A stretch of 64,000 nt of DNA from Afipia sp. (lineage in GTDB: Bacteria > Pseudomonadota > Alphaproteobacteria > Rhizobiales > Xanthobacteraceae). The position numbers were made by a program, and so were the translations under genes. Positions 26,269 to 34,756 of this stretch are shown here, in pieces; position 1 is the stretch's first letter; every line of letters starts with the position of its first letter. Under the pieces are notes generated by a model. That model worked only from the letters and a program-made list of their open reading frames with translations. It was not told the DNA's origin and searched no databases. The stretch spans positions 62,001 to 126,000 of the forward strand of contig JAFKER010000015.1 of assembly GCA_017308595.1 (NCBI GenBank), in the 5' to 3' direction.

Positions 26269-27378
26269 TCAGCGCTTTGTGACACCGACAAGATAAGAGA
26301 CCGCGTGTTTGCGTTTAGTAGACCTCTTTGCCTTAACGTAATCGACAACGCTCGGCACCGTCGCGCGAACAGCCGAAGCGAAGTTAGCAAGCGCGCCAAA
26401 ATAGCCCATCTGCGCGATATAGGACAGCGACAGCGTCGGCACCTGCCATACTGCAAGGCCCTTTATCATGTCGCCAAACATAACGTCGCGAGCGCTGGAC
26501 ATCTCGTTTTCATACTCTTTGAGTTTGGGCGCGAGTTCGCTGGCTATAATCCTTTGGACAGCTTCGTTCGGATTGGTCAGGTCGGCTTCCGAGATTTTCG
26601 CCGCCGCCTTATTCACCTCAATATTCCATGCGTCGTAGAGGTCTTTGGTTTTCCGTCGGTAGTCAAAAATTCCTGAGAAGCTAATCTTAGCAAGAATCTC
26701 ATCCGGAATGACCGACCGAGTGAACCGCATGCCTAGATATGGTGCGAGTACGTGTGTTCCGCCAAGATAGTGACTGCTCGAAGTTCGTAAACTTAAGAGT
26801 TTTGGGTATGTCTGGTCGTCCGCCACCGGGATCGCATCAAGTTCTTCAGCCATCACGATGCCACTCGTAACTTCGATAGATGCTTCTACGAGCAAGTGGC
26901 GGAAGATTGCTTTTCGGCCCTCCAGCAAGTCCGGTCGATACATGAGTCCCGGATCCTCAGATTTCAGATCGTACTGCCTGTCTGCAAGACTCGCGTCGGC
27001 TAAGATTTCACGCAGAAGATCGGAACCTGTAACGCCACTTCCGTAGTTTGCTGCTGGATGGATTAAACGCCCAGCAAAAACACTGTCGTTCCTGATCCCA
27101 TCGAAGGTAACGCGAATGAATTGAGGATTCCGAAGATCGGCTTCGACATAGGGCTCGTATAACTCACGAGCGGGACCGCTCGGCGGGGCCATCACTTCAA
27201 TTTTTACCGGCAAGCCATCGAATGAGAATTTGCGCAAGCCTGAATCGCGACCGATTGTCCCCCACGAACCGAACGTGACCGACGGACGATCGAGAAATGC
27301 AATTTCATCGCCCAAGAGAAAAAGCCGAGAGAGTGTGTCGGCGGGGCAATGATGACTGCCGATATAAAGCAATTTCAT
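26269..27378 (-). CDS. Unknown protein in the ATPase-protease-RES operon
   Basis: No known family is recognised in this 369-residue protein. It starts with a beta-rich region (MKLLYIGSHHCPADTLSRLF, VTFGSWGTIG). Its middle is mixed and helical, with acidic clusters. A hydrophobic stretch lies near residues 310-345 (AVWQVPTLSLSYIAQMGYFG), and a basic tail follows (KRSTKRKHA). There is no signal peptide. The hydrophobic segment could attach it to membrane. It begins 62 bases after the protease gene and ends 3 bases before the RES gene, so the four genes are likely one operon. It may be a substrate of the protease or a sensor. Confidence 0.7.
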   Translation of the reverse strand: MKLLYIGSHHCPADTLSRLFLLGDEIAFLDRPSVTFGSWGTIGRDSGLRKFSFDGLPVKIEVMAPPSGPARELYEPYVEADLRNPQFIRVTFDGIRNDSVFAGRLIHPAANYGSGVTGSDLLREILADASLADRQYDLKSEDPGLMYRPDLLEGRKAIFRHLLVEASIEVTSGIVMAEELDAIPVADDQTYPKLLSLRTSSSHYLGGTHVLAPYLGMRFTRSVIPDEILAKISFSGIFDYRRKTKDLYDAWNIEVNKAAAKISEADLTNPNEAVQRIIASELAPKLKEYENEMSSARDVMFGDMIKGLAVWQVPTLSLSYIAQMGYFGALANFASAVRATVPSVVDYVKAKRSTKRKHAVSYLVGVTKR

Positions 27379-27440
27379 TTGCGCATCCTAGGTCGAGGCT
27401 TGTCGGGCATGTTGTCATCATGCGGCTTCGCGAAGGAATT

Positions 27441-29792
27441 TTAGACCCTGACGCGAGTACGTAGTGCCTGATGAATGTTAATCTCAGCTTCGTGCTCAAG
27501 TTCTACCGCTAAGGCGAAACCTTGGTGGGTTATTTCCTCTGCTGCCCAACGACGTTCCGCGAAGACCGCGAGATAGTAGTCATTGCCCCAATGCGGAACG
27601 TTCGCCTTCATCGTGAAGATCGATTTTTGAAGAGTACTGGTGCCACGCAAGTCGCGTGACGGCTGCAACGGGCATTTTGTGCTTCCGCCTAGATCTTCGA
27701 ACGGCGGCTCGTCCTTTGTTCTGTGCCGGAAATGCTCGTAGATCGCATCAGGTTCAGTACCTCGTATCAAATGATAGTTGAGCCGAAGCCCGAGATATTC
27801 GAGACGGGTGTGTCGCACGGGCGGGTCAAACGCCATGCTGACGCGAAGATGGCGAACACCCTTGGTACTTTGGAACTCGGCTGGTAACGGCACGCGATAG
27901 AGCGCGAACTGATCGGTCGCGATTTCTTGTCGATCTGCGATGAGGATGACTCGTCTTTCTTCGGAGGAGAGAGCGCGCGCGACATCAGGAAGCCCATATC
28001 CAATGCATGTCCTAGCCGCATGTTTTCCGAGATGACTTAGTTTCTGAACTGCTTCCTCTGGATAGTCCGCTGATAGGGCGAGCAGCGCCCGGATCATATT
28101 GGCGGAAGCGGCAGGCATCGCGGCCAAGAGGAGCGCCGCTTTGAAAGCGATACGGGGCGCGGCCATGGAAGTGCCCGTCGAGGCCGTGATTAACCCCTGC
28201 GTATAGTCGGGTCGCAGGGTGAGCATTCCAGCGCTCGCATACTTGTCACCGGTAACTATGGTCTGCGTCATGCCGTCGTATAAGGCAGTGCCGCCAAAAT
28301 CCACGAGATCAGGTTTGACAGAATCGTTCGCGCCCGGACCACACCGCGTAACAGGGGACGGAAGATTGAGCCCTGCGATAGCACGAAGCTCCGCACCTCC
28401 TCCGTCTGCTGGCAGCCCATTAGCATGCGCCAAGCTTCCCACCGTTAGCGCGATTGCCGATGTTGCTGGATCAATAATTCGATTTTTTGGACTTAGTAGA
28501 TAATCCGGATAATTCTGAGCAATATGTTCTGCCCTTTCGCCCCATGGCGCGCGTGCGCCAGATGCAGAATTTCCGGCAGATACTACGATCACAATATCTA
28601 GCTCGCGAGCCAACCTATCGAGCGTTGCCGCCCACGGTGAAACGCGTCCGCCATCAAACGGAACACGATGCTTGTCGCCGAGGGACATGTTCACGATGCG
28701 GCAACCGCGATCGTGAAGTGCGCGGATCGCCTTTTCAGTCTGCTCGGGGATTGTTGCATCGGCGTCGAACTGACCTTCGTCGTTCACAATTTTGACGGAG
28801 ACGATGCGCACCGGACTCGCAAATGTATTTCGATCAATGCATTCTCGCACGTCTCCGAAGGCGGCAATTCCCGCCACTTTCATTCCGTGCCCCCAGATAT
28901 CCGCCGCACCGAGGCTTTCGGGAATTGCCAGCGACTCAATTAACGACGGGACTAGAAAAGGATGTTCGGTGCTGCCGCTATCGATGACTCCAATGATCGG
29001 AGCGTCAGCGGGTGGGGCCTGCGGCTCTTGATCACGGAGCGTGACGACAGGTGGATCACGCTCACCTAGGTCAGGTATCGGCGGAAAGTCGACGCGTGCA
29101 ACAACCGGAAGCCTGAGAATGTCGCGCAGGACCGCCCCGCGCGTGTTAGCGCGAAGAACGATTAATCCAGCTTCACCAATATAGCGCGATAAGATTTCGC
29201 TTCCGGCTCTTTCGACGTGATCGACAATCTTCTGAACGCGGATATGGCGATCTAATTGTGTAGGTGCATCCCAAAGCTCAATGTCAATGATATAGCTTGC
29301 GTTATCCTCGAACGCATCCAGTCCGATTATCCCATCGGCGCGCATTCGAAGACCGATACGGTCGTCTGCGGTCAGCGATCCGATGGTCTCGATCGCCGCG
29401 AACAACCCGTTGTGCGCGGGATTTTTTGCGTCCCCCTGAACACCTTTCTGATACTCCGCCAATCGCGTCCGAAATTCCGCCAATTCAGTGTCGTCGCTGA
29501 ACAACACCAGAATGCCATCCGGCTCTTGCGCCAGTACTTTGAAACCAGCGGTGCGCCACGTATCTTCTTGAACCGGCGCTTCAAGATTCACCTTTAGAAT
29601 CAGTTCGGGATCGATGCCTTCAATCTGGGGCAGTCCGGACTGTTCCTCGGTAGCAGTATCGATTCTCGCTTTGATAGAACCTGCGTGTGCGGCCGCGCTG
29701 CCTCTTACGGGCGGCTTAACAGGAGCGGGATTCCGCCTTCGGTCCAGCGTTATATCAAGGCGTTCAAGATTGAGATGTGGAAGTTTTGCCAT
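27441..29792 (-). CDS. Subtilisin-like (S8) protease, IetS-like
   Basis: The 783-residue cytosolic protein (no signal peptide) has an N-terminal extension of about 250 residues. The S8 catalytic domain follows: Asp271 in GVIDSG, His302 in WGHGMKVAG, oxyanion Asn408 in SAGNS, and Ser542 in GTSMAAP. A C-terminal region of about 180 residues follows. All catalytic residues are present. Intracellular S8 proteases paired with a small AAA ATPase are known as IetS/IetA, first described as a plasmid toxin-antitoxin pair and later listed among anti-phage systems. The match is by arrangement and architecture. The ATPase start lies just upstream, ending 9 bases before this start. Confidence 0.9.
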   Translation of the reverse strand: MAKLPHLNLERLDITLDRRRNPAPVKPPVRGSAAAHAGSIKARIDTATEEQSGLPQIEGIDPELILKVNLEAPVQEDTWRTAGFKVLAQEPDGILVLFSDDTELAEFRTRLAEYQKGVQGDAKNPAHNGLFAAIETIGSLTADDRIGLRMRADGIIGLDAFEDNASYIIDIELWDAPTQLDRHIRVQKIVDHVERAGSEILSRYIGEAGLIVLRANTRGAVLRDILRLPVVARVDFPPIPDLGERDPPVVTLRDQEPQAPPADAPIIGVIDSGSTEHPFLVPSLIESLAIPESLGAADIWGHGMKVAGIAAFGDVRECIDRNTFASPVRIVSVKIVNDEGQFDADATIPEQTEKAIRALHDRGCRIVNMSLGDKHRVPFDGGRVSPWAATLDRLARELDIVIVVSAGNSASGARAPWGERAEHIAQNYPDYLLSPKNRIIDPATSAIALTVGSLAHANGLPADGGGAELRAIAGLNLPSPVTRCGPGANDSVKPDLVDFGGTALYDGMTQTIVTGDKYASAGMLTLRPDYTQGLITASTGTSMAAPRIAFKAALLLAAMPAASANMIRALLALSADYPEEAVQKLSHLGKHAARTCIGYGLPDVARALSSEERRVILIADRQEIATDQFALYRVPLPAEFQSTKGVRHLRVSMAFDPPVRHTRLEYLGLRLNYHLIRGTEPDAIYEHFRHRTKDEPPFEDLGGSTKCPLQPSRDLRGTSTLQKSIFTMKANVPHWGNDYYLAVFAERRWAAEEITHQGFALAVELEHEAEINIHQALRTRVRV

Positions 29793-29801
29793 TCGGCCGC
29801 G

Positions 29802-30797
29802 CTACGCGCTTCGGCGAGAAATCAAGGCTTTGCGTCGAGCTTCATGGCGAAGCGCTGCCGCAAATTCAGTTTCGCTTACCGATTTGCGCTTCTTCAAAAC
29901 AGCCTTCTTGATAGCGTCAACACAAATTCGCTCAATATCAGCATAGGATAGACCAACAAGCTTTCCGCCCATTGACGACGGTTCAAAGCTCGCGTGGAAA
30001 TTTGCAAACTGGCGATCCATTAACGTATCGATTTCGCGTATGTTCGGAAGTTCGAATGACAAAACGTCGTCGAACCGCCGCCAAAGAGCCTCATCTAAAA
30101 ACTGCGCTAGGTTAGTGGCAGCGACCACAAGGCCTGGCCCTCGAAATTTCTCAATCATGATGAGCAAACTATTGACCACGCGGCGGAGCTCGTTGTGCTC
30201 TGAGTTATCGGACCGCGTTCGTGCAAGCGCATCGAATTCATCCAAAAACAGTATGCATGGGGTGCGCGATGCAAATTCGAACAAGCGGCGGAGATTGCTA
30301 GCGGTTTCGCCGAGGAAAGATGAAATGATGACGTCAAGCCGCGCACTAAACAGCGGCATCGACAATTCGTGAGCTAGTACCTCGGCGCACAGAGTCTTTC
30401 CGCAACCCGGCGGACCGCAGAAAAGAAGTCGTGTCGAAACTGGCAACCGATGCCGTCGCAGTTCTTCGCTCCGACGGCGCTCTTCGATGACGTTCTCGAT
30501 CAAAGCACGCGTGTCCGAATTTAGAACAATGTCTTTCAGACCGCGAAGTGCCGGAATCTCCTCCAACAAATCTCTGGTTGCATCAATGTGACTTGCGAGG
30601 GCAGTAAGTCCCGGTTGCTTTCCCTGCGACTGATAGTCAGGCCGGACGTTGGCGTCCAAGATTTTGCGTAAGGACTCTGCAAACGGCTTTTTGCCTTGAT
30701 GAGCCGCCTCATCAATGATGCGCAAGGTCGCGGCGCGAAATTCTTGATTTTTACCAAAGCTCGCGACGAGCCTCTTTATGTGATCGGCCTTTGCCAT
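29802..30797 (-). CDS. AAA family ATPase, IetA-like
   Basis: The 331-residue protein has an N-terminal helical part (1-115) and one AAA module. Walker A is GPPGCGKT (128-135), Walker B is LFLDEFD with Asp186-Glu187, sensor 1 is ATN at about 229, and an Arg pair in LWRRFD (240-241) is the likely Arg finger. It is the first gene of the operon and would use ATP to control or feed the protease. The size and single AAA domain fit IetA-type partners. In the plasmid pair IetA is the antidote to IetS, so here it may restrain the protease. Confidence 0.9.
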   Translation of the reverse strand: MAKADHIKRLVASFGKNQEFRAATLRIIDEAAHQGKKPFAESLRKILDANVRPDYQSQGKQPGLTALASHIDATRDLLEEIPALRGLKDIVLNSDTRALIENVIEERRRSEELRRHRLPVSTRLLFCGPPGCGKTLCAEVLAHELSMPLFSARLDVIISSFLGETASNLRRLFEFASRTPCILFLDEFDALARTRSDNSEHNELRRVVNSLLIMIEKFRGPGLVVAATNLAQFLDEALWRRFDDVLSFELPNIREIDTLMDRQFANFHASFEPSSMGGKLVGLSYADIERICVDAIKKAVLKKRKSVSETEFAAALRHEARRKALISRRSA

Positions 30798-30917
30798 GTT
30801 ATTCCCGAAGCGGCGATGCGGTTATCTGTAGTATAGCGTGATTTGCTACAGTGGGAGCTGAAAGAATTCAGTGTAAATAATCAACCGGGTCTATCGTTCG
30901 AAGAAAGCAAGTAAAAT

Positions 30918-30963
30918 TGGTTGCGGGCCTAGATTCGAACTAACGACAGCAAGGTTACGAGCT
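30918..30963 (-). other. Decayed 3' half of an initiator-tRNA-like sequence
   Basis: Read on the minus strand, the sequence runs from AGCTCGTAACC through GTCGTTAGTTCGAATCTA to GCCCGCAACCA. This parallels the 3' half of alphaproteobacterial initiator tRNA (anticodon loop CTCATAACC, T arm, acceptor CCCCGCAACCA), with several changes and one base fewer. Such half-tRNAs are typical integration scars. No 5' half is present, so it is not a working tRNA. Confidence 0.5.
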
Positions 30964-31139
30964 AGCCGAATACACTGGCCAGCTTCAAGGGCTGGATCGA
31001 CGAGGTCGTTTAGCTTCCCCGCATTCCATCGCTTTCAGCACAGCCCCGTTGGGAACGGTCGCTCCTTATGAGAGCGAAATGTCGCTGCTGATCGGCGCGT
31101 AGTCGTTTAAATATTGGCTTTCCACTGCCGCCCCTGCCG

Positions 31140-31395
31140 CGCAGTGAATTTATTCTCCAGTCTCCAGAGCGAGTCTCCAGAAAACGGGAATTCTTCAATG
31201 GTTGATTGGAGACTGGCCCCCATTTCGGAAGATAGTGGTTCGAATCCGGTCTCTGTGGAGACCCAACGTTCATGAAAAGCCCGCTATTTGCGGGCCTTTC
31301 TGCACTGAAAAAATAATATTCTATGAAAGCCGGACTGGTTGGCTGGAGCGAGAGGAATCGAACTCACGCATTCCCGATCTAACCAGTCTCCGCTA
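31140..31395. repeat. Repeat block A (paired with block B at 39537-39776)
   Basis: Block A and block B align along about 250 bases in the same orientation, sharing GCAGTG..TTTATTCTCC, AAAACGGGAATT, ATTTCGGAAG, GGTTCGA.TCCG, a GCCCGC...GCGGGC hairpin and GGTTGGCTGG / GTCTCCGCT at the end. The motif GGTTCGAATCC recalls a tRNA T arm. The blocks flank the liv/acyl-CoA ligase cassette. Confidence 0.65.
31274..31303 (+). terminator. Terminator-like hairpin in block A
   Basis: GCCCGC (31279-31284) pairs with GCGGGC (31290-31295) and a short T run follows. Its counterpart lies in block B at 39671-39698. Confidence 0.6.
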
Positions 31396-31453
31396 AGATG
31401 CTGTCATATTTGGGAATTTTTGCTCCATACCAGGCCTTGCGACCGGTGCTTAG

Positions 31454-32167
31454 TTAGCCCTCAAGATATACCCGCATCAGATCAGTATTAGCTCGCAGTT
31501 CGGATGCCGATCCTTCAAGTACCACCCGCCCGCGCTGGAGCACGTAAGCCCGGTCAGAGATATTAAGCCCGAGCGCCGCGTTCTGTTCGGCGATCAATAC
31601 CGTAACACCGGATTTCTGCGCCAACTGAACCAAACGCTCCGCGATCTCATCGACAATGCGCGGCGCCAGTCCGAGGGATGGCTCGTCCAAAACGAGCAGA
31701 CGGGGTGAACTCATCAATGCCCGCCCGATCGCCAGCATCTGCTGTTCGCCGCCGCTTAAGGTTCCGGCGATCTGACCAAACCGATCACCGAGCCGCGGGA
31801 ACATCGCGACAACGCGGTCGATCGCTGACTGTAACGATGACCCGCGCAGCTCAGGCTTGGAAAAGGCACCAAGCTCGATGTTCTCGCGAACGGTCATTTC
31901 GGAGAAAATGCCACGCCCTTCGATCACGAGCGCAAGGCCGCGCCGGACTCGCTCCGCCGCATCCAATCGGCAAACATCCTCCCCGGCAAACCTGATGTCG
32001 CCCTTTGCCTGCTGAACAAGCCCGGTGATCGCATTGACCGCGCTGGATTTCCCCGCGCCGTTCGCGCCGATCAGAACGACGATCTCGCCCGCACTGACGT
32101 GAAGATCGAGATGTTCCACCGCGAGGATTGTCCCGTAGCGGACCTGAAGCTCCCGCACTTCAAGCAT
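31454..32167 (-). CDS. livF: Branched-chain amino acid-type ABC transporter ATPase LivF
   Basis: The start at 32167 is preferred over 32212, because the ABC fold begins at MLEVRELQVRYG. Walker A is GANGAGKSS, the signature is LSGGEQQMLAIGRAL, and Walker B ends LLVLDEPSLGL. At 237 residues it is of normal LivF size. It overlaps the fused LivM-LivG gene by 8 bases and is the last gene of the operon. The substrate is not certain; in this setting with acyl-CoA ligase and MaoC genes an aromatic or aliphatic acid is as likely as an amino acid. Confidence 0.9.
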   Translation of the reverse strand: MLEVRELQVRYGTILAVEHLDLHVSAGEIVVLIGANGAGKSSAVNAITGLVQQAKGDIRFAGEDVCRLDAAERVRRGLALVIEGRGIFSEMTVRENIELGAFSKPELRGSSLQSAIDRVVAMFPRLGDRFGQIAGTLSGGEQQMLAIGRALMSSPRLLVLDEPSLGLAPRIVDEIAERLVQLAQKSGVTVLIAEQNAALGLNISDRAYVLQRGRVVLEGSASELRANTDLMRVYLEG

Positions 32168-33875
32168 GAATGTCGCTCCTCTCGCCGAGGTAAGCGCGCC
32201 GGACATCGGCATCAGCGATCACCTTTGCCGGCGCTCCATCGATGATCGGACTGCCGCTGTTCAGCACCAGAATGCTATCGGAAAGCGGAATGACGAGGCT
32301 CATGATGTGATCGACCAGAACGACGGCGCAGCCTTTCTCCTTCTGCTCGCGCAGCAAGGAAGCGAGTTGTTCAATTTCCGTAGACGACAGACCCGCCCCA
32401 GGCTCATCCAGCAACAGAAGAGTCGGGCTTGCCGCCAGCGCCGTGCCGATTTCGATCAGCTTGCGTTCGTACTGGTTTGTTTCTCCAGGAAACGCGTGCG
32501 CGACGTGCACCAGATCGAGCTGGTGCAGGATCCTGCTTGCCTCAGCTTCACACCGGCCACCGAGCACCGAAGCCCCCAGCACCATGTTCTCGTAGACCGT
32601 CAGCGTCGGGATCAATCGGGCATGCTGGAACGTGCGCCCAAGACCGAGACGCGCGCGGTGATAGGCTGGTGTCTGCTCGACAGGCTGTCCGCCGAGTTTG
32701 ATCGTGCCGCTGTCCGCGGCGATTGCACCCGAGATCAGCGCAAGCGCAGTCGATTTCCCTGCCCCGTTCGGTCCGATAATCGATTTGATCTCACCCGCGC
32801 GCACGTCAAAACTCAATCCCTTGACCGCTTGCACACCGCCAAATGCCTTGCCGATATCCCTGACCGCCAGAACCGGTTTGTCGCTCGATATCGATGGCGG
32901 CCCGACCGGCGCTTCCTCGGGCAAGAAGAACGAGCGTCTGCGCACAAATCCGGCCAGTCCGCTGGGTGCGAACAGCATGATGATAGCCAATATCGATCCA
33001 AAGATCACTGGCTGCCATGTCGCGGCTTCACGCAATAGCTCGGGCATCCAGCCCAACAGAACGACACCCAGGATGCCGCCCCAGATGCGTCCCATTCCGC
33101 CCACGACCAGCATAATGACCAATGTCAGGGAGTAGTTGAGACCGAACGTATCGGGCGCAACAAACTGGACGTTGTGAACGTACAGGCTCCCACTCAGCGC
33201 TGCTATAGTCGCGCTCGCGACGAATACCACGACCTTGAGCGAGGTGACATTGATCCCGCGCGCGGAAGCCGCCGTTTCATCGGCATGGATCGCACGCAGC
33301 TTCAGGCCAAGACGCGAATTGGCGAGATTCCACACAACCAGAAGTACGACGGCGACAACACCAAGCACGAGATAGTAATACACCAAGGGATCGCGCAGGA
33401 TGTAACCGCCCATCTTGAGCCGCGGAATCGAGATGATCCCTGAGGAACCGCCGCTCCATTGCGACGTCACGCGAATGGCCGCATCGAACATCACCGGGAA
33501 ACCCAGCGTCGCCATCGCCAGATAATAACCGCGCAGGCGAAGCGTCGGTACCGCGACGATCGCGGCCAAGAGAGCTGCGGCAAGCATACCGACGGGCATC
33601 GCCGTCCAGCCGGAAAAACCAGCCTTGGTCGTGAGCAGGCCGGACGCATAGGCTCCGATCGCGACAAAAATGCCATGGCCGAGGGAAAGCTGTCCGGCAT
33701 ATCCAAGCAGAAGGTCCAGTCCCACAACCACAAGGATGTTGAGAAGCAGGAACGTCCACACGCCCAGGACATAAGGATCCTGCGAAACAAGCGGAATGAT
33801 CGCGAATGAAGCAAGGATGCCCAGCATCGGCCCCTGCCTTATCCATGTAGCTGGCATAAAGGATCGCTCAGTCAT
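32160..33875 (-). CDS. Fused LivM permease-LivG ATPase
   Basis: The 571-residue protein joins a LivM-type permease (residues 1 to about 320, eight or more membrane segments, GLDLLLGYAGQLSLGHG) with a LivG-type ATPase (about 335-571: GPNGAGKST, LLLLDEPGAGLSSTE). LivM and LivG are usually separate proteins; this fusion is found in some members of the family. It overlaps livH by 4 bases (ATGA) and would assemble with LivH and LivF in the inner membrane. Confidence 0.9.
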   Translation of the reverse strand: MTERSFMPATWIRQGPMLGILASFAIIPLVSQDPYVLGVWTFLLLNILVVVGLDLLLGYAGQLSLGHGIFVAIGAYASGLLTTKAGFSGWTAMPVGMLAAALLAAIVAVPTLRLRGYYLAMATLGFPVMFDAAIRVTSQWSGGSSGIISIPRLKMGGYILRDPLVYYYLVLGVVAVVLLVVWNLANSRLGLKLRAIHADETAASARGINVTSLKVVVFVASATIAALSGSLYVHNVQFVAPDTFGLNYSLTLVIMLVVGGMGRIWGGILGVVLLGWMPELLREAATWQPVIFGSILAIIMLFAPSGLAGFVRRRSFFLPEEAPVGPPSISSDKPVLAVRDIGKAFGGVQAVKGLSFDVRAGEIKSIIGPNGAGKSTALALISGAIAADSGTIKLGGQPVEQTPAYHRARLGLGRTFQHARLIPTLTVYENMVLGASVLGGRCEAEASRILHQLDLVHVAHAFPGETNQYERKLIEIGTALAASPTLLLLDEPGAGLSSTEIEQLASLLREQKEKGCAVVLVDHIMSLVIPLSDSILVLNSGSPIIDGAPAKVIADADVRRAYLGERSDIHA

Positions 33876-34750
33876 CGGGCCGATCCCGGCTCGGCGCGGC
33901 CGAACAGGCCCTGCGGCCGGACGAGAAGGATCACCAGAAGCGTGAGGAACGCGTATGCATTCTGCAAGTCCGACGATATCAGGCCGACGCCCAGCCCTTC
34001 CAGCAAACCCAGGACGAGCCCGCCGATCACGGCACCGAACGGATTGGCCAATCCGCCGACAATTGCGGCCGTAAAGCCCTTGATAGCGAGAAGGACGCCG
34101 TTGTCGTAAGACATCATCTGCGAGGGTGTGATCAGCATTCCGGCGAGACCGCCGATGGCGGCGCTTGCCAAATAGGCCATCAACACCATGCGCCGCGGAC
34201 GGATGCCGACCGTCCGGGCCGCGCGGCTGTCATTGGCGCATGCGCGCATGGCCTTCCCTATCATGGAGCGGAACAGGAAGACCCATAACGCGACGCAGAC
34301 AAGGGCGGTCATGACCAGAACGGTGATCGTTGCGTAGTTGACACTCGCACCGAACACCTTGATCGCACCTTGCGGATACAGCGCATACGTCTTGTAGTCT
34401 GTTCCCCATATCTGATGGGCGAGGCCTTGCAGCGCGATCGCGACGCCGATCGTGGTCATGATGTAAGTCAGTTCATTGCTGCCTTTTCGCGCGGTCGACA
34501 GCAGTCCCTGCAATGCTCCGCCCATGACGATGCTGGCGGCAAGCGACAGTGGCAGGGCGACAGACGCGGGAATGTCGAACAAGGTCAGCGACACAGTCGC
34601 GAGTCCGCCGTAAACGACGAACTCGCCCTGTGCGAAATTGATGACCTTGCTCGTGCTGTAGATCAGGCTGAAGCCGACGCCGATCAGTCCATACACCGCA
34701 CCGATGGCAAGTCCTCCGGCGAGGAACTGCGGAATCGCGCCCCAATCCAT
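33872..34750 (-). CDS. livH: Branched-chain amino acid-type ABC permease LivH
   Basis: The 292-residue integral membrane protein has the LivH pattern (GLAIGAVYGLIGVGFSLIYSTSKVINFAQGEF at the N-terminus, AIVGGLANPFGAVIGGLVLGLLE near the C-terminus) and about eight membrane segments. It lies between the binding protein gene (6-base gap) and the fused permease-ATPase gene (4-base overlap), so the order of the operon is regular. Confidence 0.9.
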   Translation of the reverse strand: MDWGAIPQFLAGGLAIGAVYGLIGVGFSLIYSTSKVINFAQGEFVVYGGLATVSLTLFDIPASVALPLSLAASIVMGGALQGLLSTARKGSNELTYIMTTIGVAIALQGLAHQIWGTDYKTYALYPQGAIKVFGASVNYATITVLVMTALVCVALWVFLFRSMIGKAMRACANDSRAARTVGIRPRRMVLMAYLASAAIGGLAGMLITPSQMMSYDNGVLLAIKGFTAAIVGGLANPFGAVIGGLVLGLLEGLGVGLISSDLQNAYAFLTLLVILLVRPQGLFGRAEPGSAR

Positions 34751-34756
34751 GATGGC

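Larger units (their letters stand above)
30798..31453. other. Intergenic stretch with tRNA remnant and repeat block
   Basis: The first 100 bases should hold the promoter of the ATPase-protease operon. A decayed initiator-tRNA-like 3' half lies at 30918-30963 and repeat block A at about 31140-31395. No coding gene is supported; frames such as 31010-31273 are by-products of the repeat. Confidence 0.6.

Noticed and set aside
31210-31262. Possible complete tRNA gene in repeat block A (GGTTCGAATCC motif with partly complementary ends).
   Set aside because: No anticodon arm or D arm can be formed and the acceptor pairing is imperfect; treated as a tRNA-like part of the repeat.
32166-33038. Long plus-strand frame of 290 codons opposite the LivM-LivG gene.
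   Set aside because: It is antisense to clear ABC transporter motifs and has the composition of a shadow frame.
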